In this document: one piece after another, positions 1-7,766 of the stretch
Layout: each line of letters starts with the position of its first letter
Position numbering within the stretch: the stretch's first letter is position 1
Notes under the pieces: generated by a model
The model's input: the letters and a program-made list of their open reading frames with translations, nothing else
What the model was told of the DNA's origin: nothing
Databases searched by the model: none
Origin: Candidatus Gastranaerophilales bacterium
Lineage (GTDB): Bacteria; Cyanobacteriota; Vampirovibrionia; Gastranaerophilales; Gastranaerophilaceae
Assembly (NCBI GenBank): GCA_900769645.1
Contig: CAAGHI010000032.1
Coordinates: forward strand, 1-64,000
Length of the DNA stretch: 64,000 bases
Reading direction: 5' to 3'
Translations under genes and position numbers: made by a program

Positions 1-69
1 TCAGTTCCTCGTACTACATCTCGTGCACCGTCGCGCTTGCCCCCCCCCCCCGGCGAGCAATTTTGACAT
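1..69 (-). CDS. possible 5' end of a gene running off the left edge (homopolymer-interrupted)
   Basis: On the minus strand an ATG at 67-69 lies 13 nt after the stop of the phosphohexomutase gene. It is followed by SKLLA and then a G12 run. With 12 G the frame closes at the tca at 1-3; with 11 or 14 G it stays open to the window edge. The arrangement resembles the prepilin at 44953-46250, but no Shine-Dalgarno sequence or conserved domain is visible. It may be only the end of an assembly contig. Alternatively, the plus strand could encode the C-terminal end of a protein through the same tract, reading ACPPPPASNF. The assignment is weak. Confidence 0.2.
   Translation of the reverse strand: MSKLLAGGGGQARRCTRCSTRN
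40..51. repeat. C12 homopolymer tract
   Basis: Twelve consecutive C on the plus strand, flanked by cgcttg on the left and ggcgagcaatttt on the right. The flanks resemble those of the C10 tract at 28216-28225 (cgcttg and gaagcaaattttt). Runs this long are not expected by chance in such AT-rich DNA. Confidence 0.9.
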
Positions 70-82
70 TTTTTCAACAATT

Positions 83-1543
83 TTAGACATTTTGAGCTCC
101 TAAAATTTCTCCAAGCATATCCAACATTGCTGTTTTTAATTTTTCACACTCTTCTTTTGTCTTTGCTTCAAATCTCAATGTAAATACAGGTTCTGTGTTA
201 CTTTGACGAATTAATGCAAAACCGCCGTCAAATACAATTCTCATACCATCTAGTGTAATGATATCTTTGATTTCTGAACCGAAAATTCCTTTATCTTTTT
301 CAACCATTTGTTGAACTTTTTGCAAAACTTCTTTTTTGCGCTCGTTCGGACAAGGGTATCTAACTTCTGATGATGAATAAACTTCATCAAACGGCTTCAA
401 CATATCAGAAATCTTAAATTCAGGATTAACCTTTTTGTGTTTTGCAATAATTTCAATAATTCTACAACCTGCATAAATCGCATCATCAAATCCATAGTAT
501 CTGTCTTTAAAGAATGTGTGACCGCTCATTTCACCTGCAAGAAGTGCACCTGTTTCTTTCATTTTGTCCTTGATATATCCGTGACCGGTTTTGCACATTA
601 CAGAATGTCCGCCGAGCTTGTCAATTGTGTCAAAAAGCACTTGAGAACACTTAACTTCACTTACAACAGTCGGACAAATATTTTTATCCTTGCAATCATC
701 AATCAAGTCTTGAGCATAAATCAAAAGCAACTTGTCGCCTGTCAAATATCTTCCTTCAGAGTCAACAATTCCAATTCTGTCACTGTCGCCGTCGTAGGCA
801 ATTCCGACATCGGCATTTTCTTTCACGACAACTTCTTTCAAAGTATCCAAAGTTTTTTCTACACTAGGATTTGGGTGGTGATTAGGGAAGTTTCCATCAG
901 GTTCTGAAAAAAGTTCAACAACCTCGCAACCAAGTTTTTTGTACAATTTAGGACCAACAACTCCGCCTGTTGCATTTGCACTATCAACAACGATTTTAAT
1001 CCCTTCGCCGATTTTCCCAAAACGAGCTTCCATATCCTTGATATAAGCTGGAATAATGTTGAATTCTTCAATTTTCCCACAGTTTTGAGCTCCTTCTTTT
1101 GGTGCAACAAAGTTTTTGAACGTAATATCACGAACTTCTTTAATCTGACCTTCGCTCAAAGTACGTTTGTTATAAGTCATTTTAAGCCCATTGTATTCCT
1201 TTGGATTGTGGCTTGCGGTAATAATTGCAGCTGCAATAACGTCATGCTCTGGAACTCCGACAACTTCAGAATAATATCCGATAGGAGTAGGTGCAAGTCC
1301 AAGATTAATTACATTCGCGCCGGTTGATGTAATCCCTTTTGCCAAAGCTTTTTCAAGTGATGGAGAATGCAATCTTGCATCACGAGTAATCGTAATCCAC
1401 ATGTCTTTTTCTTGTTTGCCGGACTGTTCTTTAAGCCATTCTACAAAGCCTCTTCCGGTGTTATAAAACAATTCTTCCGTAATATCTTCGCCATAAATTC
1501 CTCTGATATCGTTCTTTCCAAAGGCATGTTCGTATTTTTGCAT
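83..1543 (-). CDS. phosphomannomutase/phosphoglucomutase
   Basis: Interconverts hexose 1- and 6-phosphates (mannose or glucose) and feeds nucleotide-sugar and surface-glycan synthesis in the cytoplasm. It is 486 aa and has all four alpha-D-phosphohexomutase signatures. The phosphoserine loop TASHNPKEYNG has Ser111, the metal loop DGDSDRIG is at 251-258, the sugar-binding loop GEMSGHTFF is at 337-345, and the phosphate-binding RQSNTEP is near 446-452. An upstream in-frame extension of 77 codons exists, but the ATG at 1541-1543 has a strong gggagag Shine-Dalgarno and begins the conserved domain (the FGKNDIRGIYGE segment). It is divergent from the ABC permease gene. Whether mannose or glucose is preferred cannot be read from sequence. 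Confidence 0.95.
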   Translation of the reverse strand: MQKYEHAFGKNDIRGIYGEDITEELFYNTGRGFVEWLKEQSGKQEKDMWITITRDARLHSPSLEKALAKGITSTGANVINLGLAPTPIGYYSEVVGVPEHDVIAAAIITASHNPKEYNGLKMTYNKRTLSEGQIKEVRDITFKNFVAPKEGAQNCGKIEEFNIIPAYIKDMEARFGKIGEGIKIVVDSANATGGVVGPKLYKKLGCEVVELFSEPDGNFPNHHPNPSVEKTLDTLKEVVVKENADVGIAYDGDSDRIGIVDSEGRYLTGDKLLLIYAQDLIDDCKDKNICPTVVSEVKCSQVLFDTIDKLGGHSVMCKTGHGYIKDKMKETGALLAGEMSGHTFFKDRYYGFDDAIYAGCRIIEIIAKHKKVNPEFKISDMLKPFDEVYSSSEVRYPCPNERKKEVLQKVQQMVEKDKGIFGSEIKDIITLDGMRIVFDGGFALIRQSNTEPVFTLRFEAKTKEECEKLKTAMLDMLGEILGAQNV

Positions 1544-1610
1544 ATTTTCTCTCCCTAATCTAATTCTTATGATAAAATAATAACATAAATAACAAATTTT
1601 TGAGAGTGTA

Positions 1611-2501
1611 ATGGAAAAATTTAAAAAGATATTTGGAAATTTAACAAATAATGAACGTTTTGCCGGCTGGGTATTTATTTTACCGGCACTTGTCGGAACT
1701 CTGATTTTCATTATTATTCCGGTGATTTGTTCTTTTGGGCTAAGTTTTGCCAAGTGGGATTTACTCAATCCCATTCAATTTGTCGGATTAGCGAATTACA
1801 AAGAAATTTTTTCTGAAGCTTTATTTTATAAAATACTTTTAAACACAGTTGTTTTTGCGCTTGCAACCTCTGTTTTAGGCGTAATTATACCGCTTGTTTT
1901 GGCATGTATTTTAAATTCGAAAGTCAGAGGCTCAGAGTTTTATAAAACGGCTTATTTTCTGCCATTTATCACGCCAATGATTGTTATCGGAGTTGTCTGG
2001 GAGTGGATTTTTGATCCTAATATCGGTTTACTTAACCACGTTTTGCATTTACACATAAATTGGCTTTATGACACACATTTTGCGATGCCTGCTTTGATTA
2101 TCGTTTCAGTTTGGAAACTAATCGGCTACAATATGGTGATATTTTTATCATCGCTTGCAGGAATTTCTCAAAGCATGTTTGAAGCTGCCAAAATCGACGG
2201 AGCAAACGAATTACAGACTTTCAAAAATGTTACGGTTCCTCTGCTTTCGCCAACTATATTTTTTGTCGTAATTATCACTGCTATAAGCTCTTTTCAAGTT
2301 TTCGATTTAATCTATCTGATGACACAAGGTGGACCATTGAACAGCACAAATGTTTTGGTTTACGCAATTTATCAAAACGCTTTTGAATATTTTAATGTCG
2401 GGAAAGCTTCCGCAATCGCTTATGTTTTATTCACTATAATCCTTGTTTTGACGCTTGTTCAGTGGAATTTGCGCAAAAAACTTGTCTATAATGAGGATTA
2501 A
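1611..2501 (+). CDS. sugar ABC transporter permease (MalF/UgpA type)
   Basis: Inner-membrane permease subunit of a carbohydrate importer, 296 aa. It has about six membrane segments, and the cytoplasmic EAA loop (EAAKIDGANELQTFKNVTVP) that docks the ATPase sits at roughly residues 200-219. A gagagtg Shine-Dalgarno precedes the ATG. Normally a second permease (MalG/UgpE type) and a binding protein lie next to it. Here the next gene encodes a 46-residue peptide, so the rest of the transporter must be elsewhere. The substrate is unknown. Confidence 0.9.
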   Translation: MEKFKKIFGNLTNNERFAGWVFILPALVGTLIFIIIPVICSFGLSFAKWDLLNPIQFVGLANYKEIFSEALFYKILLNTVVFALATSVLGVIIPLVLACILNSKVRGSEFYKTAYFLPFITPMIVIGVVWEWIFDPNIGLLNHVLHLHINWLYDTHFAMPALIIVSVWKLIGYNMVIFLSSLAGISQSMFEAAKIDGANELQTFKNVTVPLLSPTIFFVVIITAISSFQVFDLIYLMTQGGPLNSTNVLVYAIYQNAFEYFNVGKASAIAYVLFTIILVLTLVQWNLRKKLVYNED

Positions 2502-2582
2502 ATTTTGTAACAAAAACGCCTGATTTATTAAAGAATTCAGTAAAAACTTCCGTACAAATATTTGTAATAGGGAGTGTATTTT

Positions 2583-2723
2583 ATGTTCGAAAATAACAGC
2601 CAAGAAAAAATTCAAAAAGAAATCGCAGAACTCGTTGAAAACGTTGAAAATATCAAGCAAAACGTCGATATTTACTGCGAATTGATGAAAAAAATGATAC
2701 TTAATACTTCTAATCTAAACTAA
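2583..2723 (+). CDS. small hypothetical coiled-coil protein (46 aa)
   Basis: A 46-codon frame starts MFENNSQEKIQKEIAEL and ends NTSNLN. It has a good gggag Shine-Dalgarno 9-10 nt before the ATG. The sequence is charged and shows a heptad-like pattern (I-EL-V-VENI-V-I), so it is probably one amphipathic helix or a short coiled coil. It lies 81 nt after the orphan permease gene and before the flavoprotein gene. No family is recognised. A minus-strand frame over the same bases has no better support. Confidence 0.6.
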   Translation: MFENNSQEKIQKEIAELVENVENIKQNVDIYCELMKKMILNTSNLN

Positions 2724-2752
2724 TGACTAATGCAAAAATCTTCAAATAAATT

Positions 2753-2758
2753 TATATT
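2753..2758 (+). promoter_or_regulatory. -10 box TATATT, 6 nt before ATG (leaderless candidate)
   Basis: TATATT is followed by exactly six bases and then the ATG of the flavoprotein gene at 2765. No Shine-Dalgarno sequence is present. The -35 region is weak (ATGCAA at 2730-2735, spacer 17). Confidence 0.5.
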
Positions 2759-2764
2759 AGTCGT

Positions 2765-4123
2765 ATGAAAATAGTTGTTTTAGGTGGTGTTGCAGCAGGC
2801 GCCAAAGCAGCTGCAAAGGCAAGAAGGGTGCTCCCTGATGCCGAAATAGATTTATATACAGACGATACGCATATTTCTTATTCTTCGTGTGGTTTGCCTT
2901 ATTATATTGAGGGTAATTTTGAAGATTATAAGCTTCTTTTGGTAGTATCACCGGAGGATTTTGAAAAGAAAAATGTCCATGTGCATTTGAAAAATCGTGC
3001 AGTTAAGATTATTCCAGAGTCAAAACAAGTGCTGATACAGAATTTGACAACTCAACGTGCTTTTCTTGCAGAATACGACAAATTGATAATCGCCGTTGGC
3101 GCAAGACCCGTTATTCCAAAAATTAAGAACGTAAACCTTCCAAATATTTTTACGCTTAGAAAAATTGAGGACGGTATTGCAATTAAAGAAAAAGCTTTAA
3201 AGTCACGCCACGCAACGATTGTCGGTGGAGGATATGTCGGAATTGAACTTTTGGAAGCTTTTGTAAAACAAGGTTTAAACGTTACACTCGTTGAATATGC
3301 GCCACAAGTTATGACAACGTTTGATGAAGATATGTCAGCACTTATTTTGGAACAGTTAAATTCCATTAATGATGGACGTTTTGAAATTTTTACATCGGAA
3401 ATAGTGACAGAATTTTCAGGCGATATAGATGGAGTAAAATCAGTTAAAACAGGTTCTGGTAAGGAATTTGACACTGACTTTGTAGTTCTTTGTGCCGGAG
3501 CAACTCCAAATGTTGAAATTGCAAAAGATGCAGGAATTGATTTAGGTGTAACAGGCGCTATTAAGGTCAATGAAAAAATGGAAACCAGCGTAAAAGATAT
3601 TTATGCTTGCGGTGACTGCGTCGAGGAGCATTTGGTTGTAAGTGGGACAAAAATTTGGCTTCCGCTGGGCTCAAATGCAAACAAAGAAGGAAGAACTGCT
3701 GCAATAAACGCCTGTGGTGGCGATGACAAGTTTTATGGGGTATTAGGCTCGTCTGTGACACGTTGTTTAAATTTGACTATGTCAATGACAGGTTTGACCG
3801 AAAAGAAGGCGCAAACGCTCGGTTATCAGCCTGTATCTGTAACAGTTACAAAGAACGACAAAGTCGGGTACATGCCGAATGTCAACAATATTACGCTAAA
3901 ACTAATTGCGGATTATGAAACAGGCAAACTTCTTGGTGCACAAGCTGTTGGGGCGGGTGATGCAGATAAAAGAATTAATTCTCTTGCGGCTGCACTTCTT
4001 GCCGGAATGACTGTTGATGAGTTTTATAAGAACGATTTGACATACGCTCCACCATTCTCCCCAACAATTGATCCTTTGCTCAATGCGGCTCAAATTCTTA
4101 TGGGAAAGGTTAAGCAGAAATAA
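2765..4123 (+). CDS. CoA-disulfide reductase/NADH oxidase-like flavoprotein
   Basis: FAD- and NAD(P)H-dependent pyridine nucleotide-disulfide oxidoreductase of 452 aa, full length for the CoADR/NADH oxidase family. The N-terminal FAD fold has GGVAAGAKAAAKAR at 7-20. The single redox cysteine is Cys42 in YSSCGLPYYIEG. The NAD(P)H fold VGGGYVGIE is at 153-161, the second FAD motif ACGDC at 281-285, and the C-terminal dimer domain carries YAPPFSPTIDPL. The likely role is thiol/CoA redox balance or peroxide and oxygen reduction in an anaerobe. It could also be a persulfide or polysulfide reductase, although no rhodanese domain is fused. It is probably leaderless. Confidence 0.9.
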   Translation: MKIVVLGGVAAGAKAAAKARRVLPDAEIDLYTDDTHISYSSCGLPYYIEGNFEDYKLLLVVSPEDFEKKNVHVHLKNRAVKIIPESKQVLIQNLTTQRAFLAEYDKLIIAVGARPVIPKIKNVNLPNIFTLRKIEDGIAIKEKALKSRHATIVGGGYVGIELLEAFVKQGLNVTLVEYAPQVMTTFDEDMSALILEQLNSINDGRFEIFTSEIVTEFSGDIDGVKSVKTGSGKEFDTDFVVLCAGATPNVEIAKDAGIDLGVTGAIKVNEKMETSVKDIYACGDCVEEHLVVSGTKIWLPLGSNANKEGRTAAINACGGDDKFYGVLGSSVTRCLNLTMSMTGLTEKKAQTLGYQPVSVTVTKNDKVGYMPNVNNITLKLIADYETGKLLGAQAVGAGDADKRINSLAAALLAGMTVDEFYKNDLTYAPPFSPTIDPLLNAAQILMGKVKQK

Positions 4124-4153
4124 CTGCAAGAGAATGTATAATTGCATAGTTCA

Positions 4154-4220
4154 CCCCTCTCCCGAAGTTGTAACACTCACAAACGTTCGTGAACAACCAC
4201 GACCTCTCCTTCGGAGAGGT
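4154..4220 (+). repeat. dispersed repeat, copy 1 (ccctctccc...ggagaggt)
   Basis: A 67-bp element begins ccctctccc, contains gtaacactc and tcgtgaac, and ends in the hairpin cctctccttcggagagg. A clearly related 68-bp copy lies inverted at 45905-45972. It fills the gap between convergent genes and its hairpin may also act as a terminator. Confidence 0.75.
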
Positions 4221-5515
4221 TAGGTTTTATTTGCAAGATATTTAGCAACGCCTTCTCCCATAGAAAAGCAACTGGCTTGGACTCTAAGGGCGCCTTGTGC
4301 CATAAAATCGGCTGAAATACATCTCCCGACAACAAATAAGTTATCAATATCAGCAGACATAAGGCTTTCAAGCGGCAAAGTGTAATCTTTTACAACTTCA
4401 AGCGTTGAGCCGTCTTTGTCCTTGGAATGCACGTCTACAGGATAATTTGACACAACAACAGGGTGCCCAAAAGTTTTTCCGGATTTTACATCATCAATTG
4501 TGTAAATATATTTCCCTTTAATTCGCCTTGAAACCCTTATACCAAGCATATCTGCGATGTTTGAGATATACGCGTTTTCAAACCCTGTAAGATAAATTTT
4601 ACAGAAATTTGCTAACCTAAATATGTTCTTTCTCGCTAGTTGCAAGGCTTTTGATATATTTGCGACATCAAGAGTCTTTGTATAATCAATTATTCGAGGA
4701 CAGTTAAACGCAATAGTAGAAGGCATTCCAGCCACTGTAAATATCTGAAAATAGTTTCTGTCGTGGTCTTTCAGTATCCCTTTCGCTACAGCATCATCAA
4801 ATAGTGGCGCAAGAGCCCATTTCTTGCCCTTATCCCACGTATAAGCAGTAGAAAGGTGTATAAATCCATCTATATCCTCGACAGTTGTGACATTTCGGTC
4901 TGTATCAAACGCTTTTAGCCACTCTGCAAAGCGAGGTACGTCGACTCCGCCCATCATAAACCGCAAACTAACCGGCTGATCTTTATTTTTTTCTTCCAAA
5001 AATTCACAACCACAAAGTTTTCCAATTTCACAATTTCCTGTTGCATCAATTACATATTTCGCTTCGATAGATACCAATAAACCCCTATTTTCTTGTTCTA
5101 TCTTTTCGTTATATACGGATAACATTTCTTTGGATATAATAACTCCCTTAATCTCTTTACCCTCAAGAATTACATCTCTTATATGAGTATCAAAAAAGAC
5201 TTCCACATTGGCTTTTGCCATTAGAGTATCAAGCGCTATTTTGGTAAGCTCAGGATTAAACCAGCCAGGGTTTCCTTGATATGTCGCTTGTCCGCCAATA
5301 GCGTGCAATTCAGAGATTAATTCTCTATAAAATTCTGTATTTATTTGGTGTTCACCGGATTTCATCGCCGGAACAACTAGTGCAGACGTTATTGTCCCAC
5401 CAAGATGAATACTTTTTTCTATTAAAAGAGTTTTTAGACCAAGTTTTCCTGCTGTGTAAGCGGCTGCACAACCGGCAGTTCCGCCACCAACAACTATTAC
5501 ATCATATTTGTTCAT
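4220..5515 (-). CDS. FAD-dependent oxidoreductase (FAD_oxidored family)
   Basis: Flavoprotein of 431 aa with an N-terminal dinucleotide fold (VIVVGGGTAGCAAAYTAGK, residues 6-24), an acidic ribose-binding end near LLIEK, and GTITSALVVPAM. The C-terminal FAD contact is LFVVGRCISADFMAQGALR. This is the layout of the PF12831 FAD-dependent oxidoreductases, whose substrates are mostly unknown. No signal peptide is visible. The gene is probably leaderless, with TATAAT 6 nt before the ATG. It converges with the CoADR-like gene across a dispersed repeat. Confidence 0.85.
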   Translation of the reverse strand: MNKYDVIVVGGGTAGCAAAYTAGKLGLKTLLIEKSIHLGGTITSALVVPAMKSGEHQINTEFYRELISELHAIGGQATYQGNPGWFNPELTKIALDTLMAKANVEVFFDTHIRDVILEGKEIKGVIISKEMLSVYNEKIEQENRGLLVSIEAKYVIDATGNCEIGKLCGCEFLEEKNKDQPVSLRFMMGGVDVPRFAEWLKAFDTDRNVTTVEDIDGFIHLSTAYTWDKGKKWALAPLFDDAVAKGILKDHDRNYFQIFTVAGMPSTIAFNCPRIIDYTKTLDVANISKALQLARKNIFRLANFCKIYLTGFENAYISNIADMLGIRVSRRIKGKYIYTIDDVKSGKTFGHPVVVSNYPVDVHSKDKDGSTLEVVKDYTLPLESLMSADIDNLFVVGRCISADFMAQGALRVQASCFSMGEGVAKYLANKT

Positions 5516-5521
5516 AATGCA

Positions 5522-5550
5522 ATTATACCCATAAACTCAGATTTGGGCAA
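5522..5550 (-). promoter_or_regulatory. promoter TTGCCC-N17-TATAAT-N6-ATG
   Basis: On the minus strand the -35 box TTGCCC (5545-5550) is 17 nt from TATAAT (5522-5527). That box is exactly 6 nt from the ATG at 5515, so the transcript probably begins at the start codon. Confidence 0.65.
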
Positions 5551-5565
5551 AATGGTAAAGTTATA

Positions 5566-6252
5566 TTATGCTTTAGTATCAAGACTATTGCCATCAAGTT
5601 TCACAAATATTTCAGGGCAAATTTCAGGTGTAATTTCTTTCCCACCAACAAATAATTTATCTTGTGGTGCGATTTTTATGCTCTCAAAGTTTGCTTTTAG
5701 GCTGGCAAAATCAGTCACATCAATCCTTTTGTCGGGCATCATTGGGTGTTCCGGAATAGACGTATTTATAAACCATGTATCAGTCGCTTTTTCATACCCA
5801 ACATTACTTTCAGCATATCTATTTTTGTGAGTTTCAAATATAGACGGGGTTACAATCTTTTTAATTTCGGCCTTAACAGATTCAAACAAAGGCACAGAAT
5901 CCTTGCGCTCTTTGATATTTTTTGCTCCAATCAGAAGTGCGGATTTAGTTTCTTCTGTCAAATCTCGAATAATATCAGCAAAGGTACGCTTTGCACTATC
6001 GATATTTTCAGGCTTGTCCATAAGATGAAACGCTAAAACATCATTGTTATCAACAACTCCGCCCGCAGTACAAGTTCTAACTTCAGGAGTCCAAACGTCA
6101 ACACCTTTTACAAAAGACTTAATAAATGGTTCTTTGGGCTTGCCACAATAAAAGAATTGTCTGAACATTTTAGAATCAAATTCTTTTGAAGAAACAAATT
6201 TGATATTTGCTTGAAAATTAATATTTTGATTTTGGGGTTTTGTAATTTGCAT
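5566..6252 (-). CDS. hypothetical protein with Cys-His spacing like CNF/CheD-fold deamidases
   Basis: Cytoplasm-sized protein of 228 aa of no family I can name with certainty. The second ATG (6252) is chosen because it sits 6 nt after the TTTATA element; the ATG at 6258 would add two residues. The N-terminus is Asn/Gln rich and holds INFQANI. The segment TCTAGGVVDNNDVLAFHL places Cys61 and His76 fifteen residues apart, the spacing I recall for the catalytic Cys and His of CNF1-type glutamine deamidases. This is inference from a motif only. The promoter is shared with the M16 gene and the gene at 54952-55656. Confidence 0.7.
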   Translation of the reverse strand: MQITKPQNQNINFQANIKFVSSKEFDSKMFRQFFYCGKPKEPFIKSFVKGVDVWTPEVRTCTAGGVVDNNDVLAFHLMDKPENIDSAKRTFADIIRDLTEETKSALLIGAKNIKERKDSVPLFESVKAEIKKIVTPSIFETHKNRYAESNVGYEKATDTWFINTSIPEHPMMPDKRIDVTDFASLKANFESIKIAPQDKLFVGGKEITPEICPEIFVKLDGNSLDTKA

Positions 6253-6285
6253 ATTCATTATAAAAACAAAAATAAAAAAAATTGC
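6253..6285 (-). promoter_or_regulatory. shared promoter-like element, copy 1
   Basis: On the minus strand: GCAATT, a T-rich spacer of 15, then TTTATA, with the ATG at 6252 following 6 nt later. The wider conserved strings are GCAATTTTT and GTTTTTATA. Related elements lie at 20237-20270 and 55657-55690, before proteins that also share an N-terminal motif. Confidence 0.5.
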
Positions 6286-6330
6286 TAGTAAATTTTTATA
6301 ATATCGTTGCGATATATACCTATAATTTTT

Positions 6331-7593
6331 CTACTTTGGATTATTTCCTTTCTTATATTGTTTAATAAATTTCGAGCTTGAAATCAAATCTGAATTTTCA
6401 ACCTCTATTTTGTGACGCTCGATAATCACCTCATTATCAAGCGATAAATTTTCATCGTGATAAAATATACCTGCACGAGTTTTCATAAGTCCTAAATCGT
6501 ATTCTGAGAGGTCATATATCGTATCGCTATTATAAGGAGTATTCTGGTTACTTGTAGAAGCCTCTTTAATAGCAACAGTTCCTGTAAATTTATTCTGACT
6601 TTTTGAAAATATTTTCTTAACAACAAAACCTGCATGTAAAAATGCATTTCTAACCTGTGCAGAATTAGAGTATGTAAAAATCATTCCACCGTCTTTCAGA
6701 TGCTCAAACAATAGCTTAAAAAACTCCACAGACCAAAGACAAGGGCACTTGGTTGGTGTAAAAGCATCTAAAAAGATAAAATTATACTTTTTTTCATCTT
6801 TGAGTAAAACTTGTCTTGCATCATCTATACTTAGCTTAAAATTAAAATCTATTAATCTAAGGGTTTTTAATGCGTTTTTATACCCTCTAGATAGGTTCTT
6901 ATAATATATATTATGTAAGAAGGTCTTAATGAGCCTTAATAGGCTATAATTAGACCTGTCATTTCTTAAAAATTGAAATAATCGCCACATATTTTTGTCA
7001 AAATATGCCGAATATTTTTTGTCAGATAAAATCGAGATTATTTCGTCGTCAATGCTATTTAATAGCGATTTGAGAAGGATTATATTAGTTTCTTTTCTCA
7101 ATTTGTATTTTGATATAGCTTTTTGAGCAGATAATCTTTTGATTTTTTCATGTTGTTCAAGAATTTTACTTTTCGAATTCAACTTTGCAATGTTTTTTGC
7201 ATTAGTTATAAAAAACGGCGACAAATTTGCAAGAATTTTATCTTTGTCTATGGCATGTATGAATATCTCATACTTTTTATTATTAGTATCTATCTTGTCG
7301 TTATAACAAGTATTCTTTTTTGGTATTTTGTTATTTGTACCTATCGACTCGTTATACAACAAATCAAGAAAATTATTTATAAAACTTTTTGAATTATAAC
7401 CAATTCCAAAACAAATATCCAAAATTTTTATTTCAGAATTTTTTTCTAAATAATTTTTCAAATTCAAGGGAATAATAAATTTTTCATAAGCTTCTGTTAA
7501 AGCGCCATAGGTTGAATGATAAATATCATCAGCTTCTGGCGAAAATAGTCCTACCGAGCCATCGTTCGTAAAGTATGGATATAATTCATACAT
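6331..7593 (-). CDS. MnmC-like SAM-dependent methyltransferase (DUF752 family) with insertion
   Basis: Related to the methyltransferase half of MnmC, which completes the mnm5 modification of wobble uridine in tRNA. It is 420 aa. The N-terminus has the DGSVGLFSPEADDIYHS segment. The SAM motif is ILDICFGIGYN (57-67), and the family hallmark DAFTPTKCPCLWSVEFF begins near 276. Between these lies a Lys/Asn/Ile-rich insert of about 100 residues (roughly 80-240) that is unusual for the family. No FAD oxidase domain is fused. The ATG at 7593 is preferred; an adjacent TTG at 7596 is also possible, with aaggtg upstream. The RNA target is inferred from the family. Confidence 0.8.
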   Translation of the reverse strand: MYELYPYFTNDGSVGLFSPEADDIYHSTYGALTEAYEKFIIPLNLKNYLEKNSEIKILDICFGIGYNSKSFINNFLDLLYNESIGTNNKIPKKNTCYNDKIDTNNKKYEIFIHAIDKDKILANLSPFFITNAKNIAKLNSKSKILEQHEKIKRLSAQKAISKYKLRKETNIILLKSLLNSIDDEIISILSDKKYSAYFDKNMWRLFQFLRNDRSNYSLLRLIKTFLHNIYYKNLSRGYKNALKTLRLIDFNFKLSIDDARQVLLKDEKKYNFIFLDAFTPTKCPCLWSVEFFKLLFEHLKDGGMIFTYSNSAQVRNAFLHAGFVVKKIFSKSQNKFTGTVAIKEASTSNQNTPYNSDTIYDLSEYDLGLMKTRAGIFYHDENLSLDNEVIIERHKIEVENSDLISSSKFIKQYKKGNNPK

Positions 7594-7703
7594 CAACTGT
7601 ACACCTTTCTTAGTTAAATCATAATAATATAGTCTAAGATACGCTCTATATCTTATTTTACACTATATTTAAGAGAGTTCAACTTCTTCAAATATCTTCA
7701 TTT

Positions 7704-7731
7704 TTGCCTTTTTTGCTGTTTTTGGTATAAT
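7704..7731 (+). promoter_or_regulatory. thrB promoter TTGCCT-N16-TATAAT
   Basis: TTGCCT at 7704-7709, spacer 16, TATAAT at 7726-7731. Transcription would start near 7738 and give a short leader that carries the gtgagga Shine-Dalgarno before thrB. This is a leadered gene with the same TTGC-type -35 box as the leaderless set. Confidence 0.65.
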
Positions 7732-7766
7732 ATTGGTGGAAATTTATAATTTTTAGTGAGGAAAAT

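Noticed and set aside
437..907. 156-codon plus-strand frame within the phosphohexomutase gene
   Set aside because: Antisense shadow of a gene with all catalytic motifs; no Shine-Dalgarno or promoter-type spacing.
3052..3570. 172-codon minus-strand frame inside the CoADR-like gene
   Set aside because: Shadow frame over a gene with intact FAD and NAD motifs.
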